This document shows positions 20,765 through 31,421 of a stretch of DNA of 64,000 nt, in pieces. Position numbers and translations under genes: made by a program. Each line of letters starts with the position of its first letter. Position 1 is the stretch's first letter. Location of the stretch: the NCBI RefSeq assembly GCF_050948215.1, contig NC_135164.1:8933116-8997115 (forward strand), written 5' to 3'. The notes beneath the pieces were generated by a model. The model saw only the letters and a list, made by a program, of their open reading frames with translations, was not told the origin of the DNA and searched no databases. The stretch is from Halictus rubicundus. Lineage: Eukaryota > Arthropoda > Insecta > Hymenoptera > Halictidae.

Positions 20765-23700
20765 ATGACGGAGAATGAGACGAGTCCGCAGATGATCGGC
20801 CACCAACTGAAGCAGCTCACGTTCGGATGGACCGATTACACGCTTTTCACCGGTCTGTTGGGCGTCAGCGTTCTGATAGGCATTTATTTCGGTTGTTTCG
20901 GCAAGAAACAGAACAACACCACCGAATACTTGCTCGGAGGGAAGTCGATGACTTGGTTCCCGGTTAGCATGAGTCTAGTAGCAAGGTAGAATACTCTTTG
21001 AGAGTGCGAGTAATCATTCCGATACGGTGGACGCCCGCGTTCGTTAACCCCTCGCCCTATAATGTCGAGAGTCGGACTCGTTTATTATCTTTTCTACACG
21101 TTATTTAACTACTTCTATTGTATACAAAAATATACAAAAAAGATATTTACCGATTCAACGTTCACGATTTCTAATCGGATGCAAAGACAATAGCGCGAAG
21201 GGTTGACCGAGATACCGATCGAAACAGTTGAATCTACGCCTACGCTGGGCGGGTCGATTAATTTCCTTATAATTGGTTTCAGTCACATATCAGCGGTTTC
21301 TTTGCTCGCTATACCTGTCGAAGTCTATCAATATGGGACGCAATACGCCGCCTGTATTTTCACGTCGGTGATATCGTGCAGCCTCATCTCCCTTATCTAC
21401 ATCCCGGTGTTCTATCAACTGCAGTTGACCAGCACGTTCGAATATTTGGAACTGAGATTCGCCAGGCCGGTCCGCACGTTTGCCTCGTTCCTCTACACCC
21501 TCTCCTTGGTCATGTACGTCCCTTTGATCATCTATGTGCCGGCCTTGGCGTTCTCCCAGGCGACGGCGATCAATCTGCACTTCGTCACGCCGGTCATCTG
21601 CATCGTGTGCATATTTTACACGACGATCGTGAGTATACACGATCGCATGTATGTCCTCAGTAAACTCGGAAAGCAAGAGCGCCGCGGTCGCTTCCGTTGT
21701 TTGACCGGCTCGAACACTGAACTCGAACAACATTCCTCGAGGACAGCCGTCATTCGGAGACTCGAGGAATCGTTCGCGGAAGCTCCGAAGTCTATAAAAC
21801 TTCTATGAATGAACCACGTGTAATCGGCGGTGATTTAAAGCCGAATTATTCCGGCGTCTTTTATCTGATTTTCGTATCAGTCTTTGTCGAACGATTACTC
21901 TGTTTGCAGTGTCAACTCGCGCGAAACATACTTGCACGTTGCGCTATTAATTCAGAACCGTTGCGATGACAGGTTCGTCATTTTACGAGCGGTTCTAATT
22001 TATGGTGAAAGCCATCACCGGAATTGGATCGCTGCCGAACGATTCGCAAATTGAGTTAACGAGACTCGCAGTCGTTGTGCTTACAAAGAATACACGAGGA
22101 GTATTAAACAGCTCTTCATTTGTTTGAAATTTTTCAGGGCGGCTTGAAAGCCGTTGTGTGGGCGGACACCATTCAAATGACCGTGACCCTAGGAAGTCTT
22201 TTCGCCGTGCTAATTTTAGGGATCACGTCCATCGGAGGTGTGGCGGAAACGTGGAGATTGGCGGAGGAGGGTCACAGGATCATCTTTTGGGAGTAAGCAA
22301 CGCGTACCTATCATTCCCGATAAAGATGCAACCGCGAGAAGCGATCGCGGTACGCTCGTTTAATCGGATAAAAGCTAAAGAATGATCCGGCGTTTTTATA
22401 GCATGAATCCAAGCCTGTTCACCAGAAACTCGTTGTGGGGTATGTCGGTAGGCATGGCGATGACTTGGTTAGCGGGACTCGGTATCAGTCAAGTGTCCAT
22501 GCAACGATTCCTGTCGGTGCCAAACATTAGGGAGGCTCACAAGTGAGTAACTGGATTGCGGATCTTCTTTTGTAAAATTTGTATTTGTAATAACAAAATA
22601 CCAGTAATAAAGTAGAGAATCAGTGTCCTAGTACTTATGACCTAGAAAACGGTACAAAAAATAGTCCTAGTTCCGCGTGGCAGATTTATTTTGCATGAAA
22701 ATCCACAGAGTAATAACAACAATAACGAACCGCGTGTTTTTCTTTTGTTTGTTTTCGCAGGTCAGTCGGATTTCTAGCGATATGCTTGACGGTCATAAAG
22801 TGGGTTTCGGTGTTCACGGGCCTGGTTATGTACGCCAGGTATCACAAGTGCGATCCCATAAGCACTCGCGTACGTTTTTCTTTTTCTTTCGTGGAAGTCC
22901 ACAGAAAAATCGAAAGGATCGGTTCGTCGGTCTGTTGGAGGATCGATCTAGAGATTTATCGTTGTCCATCGGTTTTTAGGTAATCACGAGGAGCGATCAA
23001 TTACTGCCGTATTACGTGATGGACGTTGCCGCGGATATTCCAGGACTTCCGGGTCTTTTTCTGGCTGGCCTGGTCAGTGCTGGTCTCTCTACAATGAGCG
23101 CTAATTTGAACACTATAGCTGGTACAATTTACGAGGATTTCATCGATCCATGGCTCCCTGAAAGCAACAACAAAGAGGCCAGAGCGGCAACGATTATGAA
23201 GGTGCTTTCGGGATTAGGGTGAAAGTCAATAAGTTGCAGCGTTTAAAACTCCGAGAGCGGTGCCCGAGTTTGCTTTAACCCATAGAGTTAAAATCGTCAT
23301 AAAATTACTCAATTGTTGAAATCGAATGGATAACTGTTATTACTCGAGAAGATGGCACTTATTTCTACGGACTGTCCGAGGATATCCGAAAGCCCCCATT
23401 ATAGAATAAAGGATTTTGTTCTAGGTTGCGGTATGACTACGAAGTGGCTTTGTTCTAGTTGCACTTCGTAGGTCCATTACGTTTATTTGTATTCTTCAGT
23501 TACGGGTACCTTGGCATTGATACCTGCTAGTTTCTCCGTGCCACCTTCTCGTGGACAAAGAGGACCTCGAAAAATATATTTCCAAATTTGTAGAATTAGA
23601 AAAACGTTCAGTAATTAAATGGAAGTCCGATTTATCGCTTCTCATAAAACTCCGGTCGTAATTCTAAGTAAGACTTTGTCAAATTCGAGATACCAATCTG

Positions 23701-24499
23701 CAAAACCCATTAACTAAAGTGCTTGGCCAAAAGATTAGGGCTACTTATAAGTTTACAAATTGTTCGCCCTTTTACAAATCCGTTTTGCGACACTTGGATC
23801 GTAACTGCAATGTCGTGATCATTTTCAGTGCACCGTGGTGGTCGTAGGACTGGTATGCGTGGGGTTCGTGTTCGTCGTGGACCGTTTAGGCGACATTTTT
23901 CAAGTCTCAATGACTCTGCACGGTGTCACGTCCGGGGCGATGCTGGGCATCTTCACCCTGGGAATGGTGATACCGTGGTCAACGTCGAAGGGCGCGATAG
24001 CCGGTGGATTGCTTTCCATGCTGATCATGGTTTGTATCATCGGCGGTGCTCAGGTGAACGTGGCCAACAAACGATTGTACTACCCGCCGCTCCCGACGTC
24101 GACCGACGAGTGTTTAGGCGACTCGTTCAATCAGACGAGCAACTATACGCTCCACGCTTCGCCGATTCCAAATTCGGAGGATCAGCCATTCGTTCTGTTC
24201 ACTATATCGTTCATGTATTACACGCTAATCGGTTTCTTGATAGTGATGGTCGTAGGCACTTTGGTCAGCTTCATCTGCGGCGCTTCCGACTTGAAGGAGG
24301 TCGACAGAAATCATTTCCCTCCGATCGTTCAGAGGTGAGTTTTTCATTTTTACACCAACAAAATGTACGACCAGAATAACCCGTTAACTCTTCCAGATTT
24401 CTGCCGCCGAGAAAGTACGTCGAAGTACCGCTGCACCCGATACAAACCACGCTGATAACGAATCCGGAGAAAGAGAAGATGGAGAAGCTGAACGCTTGA
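20765..24499 (+). CDS. SLC5A-family sodium-coupled solute transporter (monocarboxylate/multivitamin-like)
   Basis: Eight exons (20765-20985, 21283-21628, 22138-22292, 22402-22542, 22761-22869, 22980-23201, 23829-24334, 24397-24499) splice with consistent phases into 600 residues, normal for the family. Diagnostic segments include FGWTDYTLF, TTEYLLGGKSMTWFPVSMSL, IPVEVYQYGTQY, FEYLELRF, YTTIGGLKAVVWADTIQM, GISQVSMQRFLSVPNIREA, LPGLFLAGLVSAGLSTMSA with the LNTIAGTIYEDFI that follows, and TLGMVIPWSTSKGAIAGG. These fit the LeuT-fold SLC5 transporters with about 13 membrane helices. An extracellular loop near the C terminus has NQT and NYT glycosylation sequons. The C-terminal tail is short and charged. 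The resemblance is to SLC5A6/A8/A12-type proteins, several of which are glial or gut transporters in insects; the substrate cannot be read from sequence. A TTAA-flanked element lies in intron 1. Confidence 0.92.
21044..21206. mobile_element. Short TTAA-type inverted-repeat element (MITE-like) in the transporter's first intron
   Basis: The left end TTAACCCCTCGCCCTATAAT and the complement of the right end (TCAACCCTTCGCGCTATTGT) agree at 15 of 20 positions over a 163-bp unit. It has no coding capacity. The left end resembles termini at 32.73, 50.29 and 54.84 kb. Confidence 0.5.
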
Positions 24500-25340
24500 A
24501 ACGTCTCGCGCGTTCTTTCAACGGCGAGATCGAGCGGAGCACCGGTGCAAATGTTGCCGGGTATAAGAACAAATTTTCGAACTATAAGGATCTAGATGTA
24601 CCTACGTATACGTGTAGAATGTACAAGGGCGAGGCAGGGCCAGTCCCGTTGGTCCCGAGAAAGCTGCGGATAACTGGTCCAGAGGTCTGTCCCCGGTTGA
24701 AAGCAGCTATTAGGCCCTCGATGAGGGTGTCAAATTGACTAGATTATATATCTGAGCCACGCATCTCAATACAAACAACTCTTCTAAACATCTGGAGGAA
24801 CGATGCCTATCGGATTAGGACGAATGTAAATGGGAAGGGTGTGCTTTTCGTCGAGTCATTCGTCGAGTCGGTAGAGAAAATCCGCGAAAGATCGATCGCG
24901 ATGCACGCGCGTCGCAACGGGGCCTGCACGTGACCGCGTTCGCTGGTTCTATTCATCAAAACTTAAAAGGTACGGGCACGGGCAGACGGGTACGAGCTCC
25001 AATCGAAATGGACCGTACACGAGCGCAATCCTCGGGCACACAAGCCGCGCGCAATTTATTTCTACGGTGTTCCCGTGTCGTACCAAGTCCGTTTTCAATC
25101 GAGCATCAAGCTGTTCCGCATCGTTATAAAAATTTCACAGTTCTATAAACGCGGCGAACCGAAGCGACCGGAAAGCGACGTCGAATTTATCGTCGAACCG
25201 AGTTGTTCGCCGTTCTTCGGTTACAATAGAGAAAACATTGGTACCGCGACGAAGAATCGATAACGGCGTTATACTATTATACACATGTACATTATACAGG
25301 GCCGTCCAAAAGCGGCTTTAGGGTGTTGTTTTTCAATAAA
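24500..25340 (+). other. Probable 3' UTR of the SLC5A-like transporter
   Basis: The sequence continues GC-balanced and without recognisable protein. The first good poly(A) signal, AATAAA at 25335-25340, is about 840 nt after the stop. Confidence 0.45.
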
Positions 25341-26105
25341 AGCGCAAGTACGCGATGTCTGATTTCTTTATATTAAGAATAATTTATTTTTCCTTCCTAT
25401 AATATATCAACCGCATAAAATCCGCGGTTGTTACCATCAAAGATCCTAATGTTGCTTTCGAAAGACCCTGTACATATGGTAGCTACACGTGTATCGAAAT
25501 CCTACAGCACAAATGTACAAACGAGGAGTTTAGCGAGAGTGGTTTAACCGCGGTGGTTTAATCGGTCACGGTTCACCGAACCAGATGCGTAGCCGAACGC
25601 GGCTTTCTAAAGTAACCACTGCTATATTATTATATAAGCGTTAATGTACGCGTAACCGTTCGAGTTCCGTTGATTGCGCGGGCTGTGTGCCGCTTCGATC
25701 GAGCGTTCCTCCTTTTCTCGTCGATTCGCGAAACCTTGGCCGAACAGGCGGACAGGCGGATCGAAATCGCGTCGCACGATCGCGAAGAGAAAGTCGACGA
25801 TAGAGCCCGTAACCCTTATCAAGGGTTCGGAGATGTAATCCTCGGGCTCCGAGAGAATTCGGTCGGCGAGCCAACGGGAGAAGAGGAGTCTCTCTTCTGC
25901 CGTGGAAACGACGCTTCTGTCTCGAACCGGAGGACCGCATTCCACCGAACCATTTTATTTTATTGGACCGAAAGGTGTCAAATGTAAGTGGCAAAGGCCC
26001 ACCTACTTGCATTCCTGGCGACGTCCGTCCTTCTCCCTCTACAATGCCTCGTTGTGTAGGCAAACTTTCCGAGGGACTGACGGACGGAGAGCTTGTGTGT
26101 GTGTA

Positions 26106-26134
26106 AGAGAGAGAGAGAGAGGGAGAGAGAGAGA
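26106..26134. repeat. GA dinucleotide tract
   Basis: Near-perfect GA repeat with one GGG interruption. Confidence 0.85.
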
Positions 26135-26854
26135 TCCTTTGCCGTGGTCGGGTGACAGACTTTTGACGAAAACTGTCCGATTCGGGATCGAGTGACAGAG
26201 ACCCCTGAAACAGCCTGATCTCGGTGCACTCTGGCGTGGCTGAGTGGCTCGATCGGCCATGGGACGGTTGTAAAACCATAATAATATCAAAGAACTACGT
26301 AAAATTTTCGTTTTGAATGCAATTCTTTTTGCGTAATTATAGTCCGAAGTGTAACGGTTATACTATGGCAGAAAGGTTCTCATCCGTCCGTACTGAACCG
26401 TGATATTTCGCAGTATCGAGAATGACCTGGTTTGTATAGAAGTCTCTGGACAGCCTCGGATGAATTGGGGTGGGTTAATTTATAACATCCTCAAGTGTCC
26501 ATGTCGCCCTCCTCTTCCGGGCTGAATGGCGACGGAAAGGGTAACCATTGTGGAAGAGTTTCAAAGGCTAAGATCTCATAGAGACACGAAGTTTTGCAAT
26601 GGTCTAACAATTTAGTAATGGTAGCCCGTTTAGCGTCGCATTTTGGTCAACAGTCTTTACCGACAAATTGCGAATGATGGAGCGGTTTCCCGACGATCGT
26701 TTCCACGATGATAGGAAGAATCGGGATGGCAGAATGGGAACAAAGAGGGAACATCTATTCTAGAGGGAACGGGGATGGTTCTGATGCGCGGATAGGAAGA
26801 AGCCACCGATGCAAACGCGGTCGACCTTTGGCTTAGCTTCGAATCTATCCGTCT

Positions 26855-26877
26855 TTCTCTCTCTCTCTCTCTCTCTC
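26855..26877. repeat. CT dinucleotide tract
   Basis: Perfect CT repeat read directly. Confidence 0.85.
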
Positions 26878-28299
26878 GGGTGGTTTCGCGTTCTATTGCA
26901 GCCGGGGGCCACGGGGTTCCCCTGGTTTTTGTGAAACGACTGCGTCGTCGGCGACGGCTACGGCGACGTCGACGACGACAGTGACGGCGACGGTATACGC
27001 GCAAAAGCGCATAAAAGCTGAGGGGGCCGTACGGTGTGGGATACGGCTTATTTCGGTGACAATGCTTAGGGCCGGGCGCGAGCATAAAAGAGCATAACGC
27101 ACCCTGCTAACGTGAAAATTATTCTGTCAAACATTCGGACGTCGGATTACGGCGGCGCGGAGACCTCGTGTCCTGCCAGGACACGCTTGCTTTTTCAAGA
27201 AAGGTACCGTTCGGCCGTGTATGTGCACGCACACGTGTTCACGCGTCGGTGTGCGTGGCTCGTCTGTGACTGTGCGAGCCCGTGTGTTTACATAGACTGC
27301 GCAGATGCCGAAAGGATTTCTCGGTTAACGAGACGATCGGTGATTTACGCGTCAACTCGCACGATAGCAAATTGGGAGGTCGTCCGGGCCGGACGCGAAA
27401 TTTATCGATTCGTAAAACCCGAATATTATGCAGCGTTTAAGCAAATGAGTGTCGCTCGAACGGCCGGTTATTATTGTTTCTCCAGAGTTCCCGACCCCAT
27501 ACCGTCGCGGTGGATCTCCCTCTCGATTTTCCACGTTCCGTTCGCACCTTTATTTTGGTTCGCGTGTTATACGGCTATTTGTGTCCGCAACCATCCCCTT
27601 GCCGACGTCGAGCACGTAAACAGACTCTATGAAAATGAATGGCAAAGTCCGACGAGCGTGTTTCGTACGCCTCTCGTGTTTCCGAAAGCGGAGCTCGATC
27701 AGGAGGGGTGGGAATAGGTGCAATAGAAACCGGGATCGGTCGGGCCTGCAGACACGCGGAATATTGTGACGTTTCTTTCTTGGATGACATTCGGTTTTCA
27801 GGCTGGTATCGTCGCGCCCCGACCGCATGCACCGCATCCCTGTACCCGTACCAATAGAATAGAACGGAACACGATATACCCATGCCTCCCTTTCTCGTTC
27901 CCCTTTTCCCTGTAGCGATGCAACCAGCCGTACCTAGCCTCTCGCAGTGCCTGCCTGCAAACAAACAAACAAACAACCGCCGCATGGCTCTGTCCACGAG
28001 TCCTGCACTCGTCCCAAGGAATACGTGTCGTCCTGTTGAAACGCTCCGACCAATCTACCCACGCCCACAATAGAATATTTCGATTCGTGCCATTCTCGGA
28101 AATTACCATTCTCCCACCGACACCTCGAGATCGGCGGGACAGTTTCCGAGCGGGTCTCCTCCGTTCCCTTTTTACCACACCTATCTTCGGTACCTTCGTC
28201 TCTCTGTAACTCTCCGTGACCTAATATTTGGGACTTTTTTTCTTGCGAAATTGCAGTGATCGATGTTCGAGCTATCTGTTCGAATTATTGACGGTCAGT

Positions 28300-28516
28300 T
28301 TAACACTAGGTTTACGGAGCACTAAAAATGACGATTTTACATTACTTTATAAAATTAACATGAATGTATCGATCAAAGTTTGTAGCCATTTTTTAAATAA
28401 TATATACCCAAAGAAATCAATTTGTTAAATAATTGCTCATGGATGCATTTTCACAATCTGAATATTAAAAATATTAGAATCCGTCATTTTGACGGGTCCC
28501 GTAAATCTAGCGTTAA
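28300..28516. mobile_element. TTAA-flanked MITE-like element
   Basis: The left end TTTAACACTAGGTTTACGG and the complement of the right end (TTTAACGCTAGATTTACGG) match at 17 of 19 bases. TTAA is present at both boundaries and the unit is about 217 bp. The interior is AT-rich and non-coding, unlike the GC-rich surroundings. The TTAA ends suggest mobilisation by a piggyBac-type transposase, which is inference. Confidence 0.75.
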
Positions 28517-28780
28517 AACGGCGATCTGAGAAGGAGAGGAAAGACAAAGAGGAAGAGGAAGAGGGAAAAGAGGAGGGTAGAAAAATATTTGTAGTCGAGC
28601 GCGGTGCATCGAGATGCGGACGAGCTGTCGGGGTCGAAGCGCCACCGCGTCGCGTCCAATTAACATCTCTTGTTAATGACGATCGTCGGGTTACACGCGC
28701 GTTCGCGTAACACCCGGCACGATATTCTCGATTGTACGTTCACGGTTACAGTCCGCGTACGTGTACAGACGTGCACAGCC

Positions 28781-28808
28781 GTGTGCAGTGTGCAGTGTGC
28801 AGTGTGCA
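28781..28808. repeat. GTGTGCA heptanucleotide tandem repeat
   Basis: About four copies of GTGTGCA in a row. Confidence 0.8.
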
Positions 28809-29559
28809 CGCGCGCCCACTCTACGGCATATTATGTACGTGGCACGCATACGTTTAAATCACGGATACAGTGACTCCGGGAGCGGATCTATAAAAAAGTC
28901 TTTTCCCCTACACGAGCGAAAACTCTCCCCTCGCCGGCGAATGTAACGCGTAACGAATGCAACGTGCACCCTGCACTCCCGCCTCCCCCTTACAGCCCCA
29001 TTCGCCCCCTTCTGGCCCCTGTTGCCCCCTCCTGTATGGTATTTCTCATCGATCCCCCACCATCCGAGCAATCCCCACCATACGGTCGAGATCTTTATTT
29101 TTATCGCGAGCGGACCGGCCCGGAAGGTACGCGGCGTGTATTGACCACGCCCCTATCGTGCCCGTCCCGCCAATCGGAGGCCGCGCGACCGGCCATTTTG
29201 GTCCATGCGGAGGCTGCGCGTTCATTTCCCCTCTTTGTCTTCGGGCCGACACCGGCGACCTTCGGCCGTGTGTAGGTGTATCCCGGTGGTAGGATGCTGC
29301 GCTCGCGTGCTCCCTGAACGTATTCTATCCCGAGAGGCGAGTGCACACAACGGTGGTGGGGCGTCGAACGAACACGGCGAACAACCGCGAAACCGTGCTC
29401 GGTTAGTGTTTCTCGAGAATTTTTGAGAATTTTGGTACGTTCGGCTGGCCGTACGGTGTTCAAAGAGCGCGCAATACGTGCCGATAATCGCCCGGAACCA
29501 CTATCGCGATTCGGAATTCGGAATTCGAGTATCCGGTGTGCCTCCCGTACAGATAGCAC

Positions 29560-30242
29560 GTAGTAGGGGAGGGAACAGAGTAGGAGAGTAAGTCCTCGCG
29601 TATATCGTATCGTCTCCCTCTCTGCTATCCGTACCGCGGAGTTACCTCGTTACACGGTGGAGGACGGGCACGAACGTTTCCCGTTTAATGGCACGTAATA
29701 GCGAAACAGGGTAAAACATTCGGGAACCTAGAACGAACGGTCTACCTTCCATCGTCATAAGTCTTCTTTCAGCAGGGAGAGGAGGACCCTTTGGTCCTTT
29801 TCGAACGCGAGGTGAGAAGGGAAAGACGATAGAAGCGAGAAACCGAGATCGTGTCTGACTTTGATCAGCCGAAGAGGAGAGAACTCGACGACTATTCGCG
29901 GTGCTAGCTAGGAAACGGAGCCTGGACCCGTAGAGTAGACTTTATCGAGCAGCAAGCGGCGCGGGAGGGTGGACAATTCTTTTGTTTCCTCTTTTCGGCG
30001 GCATCGTGAAAATTCCTCGGGAGTGCAGCTACCATCGGAGGAAATCATCGTCGGAGGGCACACGATCGAGCAGGAGACCCTGACGAGACGAGGGAAGAGG
30101 CGAGGGGAACCAGCAAGAGGACGGACCCACGACTCCGCACACACCTATCCGCCCATTCTCTCCCCGTTTCCGCGGCACGCATTCGCTCGCACACATCGCC
30201 GCGTGTCTGTGTTCGCTGTCCACGGGATCGGTGGGGAACGCC

Positions 30243-30277
<35 letters not shown>

Positions 30278-31110
30278 GAGGTAGAAGAACGGGGAGAACG
30301 GCGAGGCATTCGCGATATACCCTCGGAGGTTGAAATTTTTCTCTCTTCGGGTCTCTCTTCGTGTGTGTTCCTCGTCGCCGGTCGTGGCTGACCCGAACAA
30401 CAGAGGGAAATAGAACGCTAGGCCAGGGTAGGGGGTGAGAGAACGATCATAGAGAGAAGAACGCGAGTGAGTTTGCGCGCGAGAGCACACACACGCTCTC
30501 TCTCTCTCTCCCTCTCTCCCTGCCTCTTTCTATCCCGTGGATCGGGAGAGAGAGGCGAGAGCGGATCCTTGGGGACGCGGGCACGGGGAAAGCATATAGG
30601 GGAACACGTCGGCGTTGGGTGGTTCGCAGCGTCCTGGTTCGAACGCGAGAAGGTGGGAGAGCGGAGGCGTCGGGGGAGAGAAGATAGGAGAGGACGAGTT
30701 TCGAGGACGGAGGCAGCGCTATCGAGTGGCGGTACCAGGAAGCAATCGCGTCGCACGTCGTCGTCGTCGCCGCCGCCACCGCCGCCGCAGCCGCAGCCAC
30801 CGGCGTGTATCCTCATCGCCGAGAGAGAGAGAAGTCCGCCGCCGAGAGAGTATCCGAGAGACGAGAGATATCGCCGGTCTCGCGCGATATACACGGGGAC
30901 CTGTGGCCGAAGTGAGTGTCACGGAACGAACGTTTACCAGCGGCTACCGCGATCCGTGACCCGAGACCCGCTATCCGCTATCCGTCGGCATTCCCTCTGT
31001 CTCGAATCCCGAATCCCGAATCCCGGTACCTACTCGGGCCCGGGCCTGGTTTCGAGACCCGAATTCTCGTGACTCAGCCGATCCGTCCGCGGCTAATCTC
31101 GCGACAAGGA
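29560..31110. other. GA-rich, CpG-rich block upstream of a candidate promoter
   Basis: Purine-rich DNA with GA tract 30243-30277, CT tract 30496-30518, and a CGTCGTCG/CCGCCG trinucleotide patch near 30757-30795. All apparent frames are low-complexity. The composition resembles a regulatory or leader region rather than a protein gene. Confidence 0.4.
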
Positions 31111-31421
31111 TATATAACCGTGTACCGTGTACCCTGTGTACATACGTGCTCGAAAAAACGCCGCGGATTGTACGCGCGCGCGTTCCGCGTGTGATACGCG
31201 ACTGACCGATTTTGTCGAGCCGATTTCGGACCCGATCGCGAGTTCGGGAGTGATCTACGAACGCTGCGAACACGATTAGGATTCGACGGAACCGGCGACG
31301 GGACCGGATCCGGCCAGAGCTGACGTCAAGACGGACCCGGAAGACATCGACACCGGATATCCCGCGAGGATCGACGCGGCAAGTCGTCGCTGCATCGCCG
31401 GTCGCTTAGGAATTCGAAAAG
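31111..31421 (+). promoter_or_regulatory. Candidate TATA promoter and non-coding first exon
   Basis: TATATAA at 31111-31117 is followed by about 300 nt that end in a good donor (CGAAAAG|GTGAGC, exon end 31421). No long ORF is carried. It could be a distal leader exon of the orthodenticle transcript or of an unannotated non-coding RNA. Nothing in the sequence joins it to a particular acceptor. Confidence 0.3.

Larger units (their letters stand above)
25341..29560. other. Gene-free, GC/CpG-rich DNA
   Basis: Frames of up to about 200 codons occur on both strands (for example 27112-27717 +), but they overlap one another, are rich in Arg, Ser and Cys, and show no family motif. Contents include GA/CT tracts (26106-26134, 26855-26877), a GTGTGCA repeat (28781-28808), and a TTAA-flanked element (28300-28516). 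Confidence 0.5.

Noticed and set aside
21290..21733. 147-codon minus-strand frame opposite transporter exon 2
   Set aside because: It is the antisense of a securely identified membrane-protein exon and is rich in Arg/Asp from complementary hydrophobic codons.
27112..27717. 201-codon plus-strand frame
   Set aside because: No motif or splice context, overlapped by other open frames on the opposite strand; likely chance in GC-balanced DNA.
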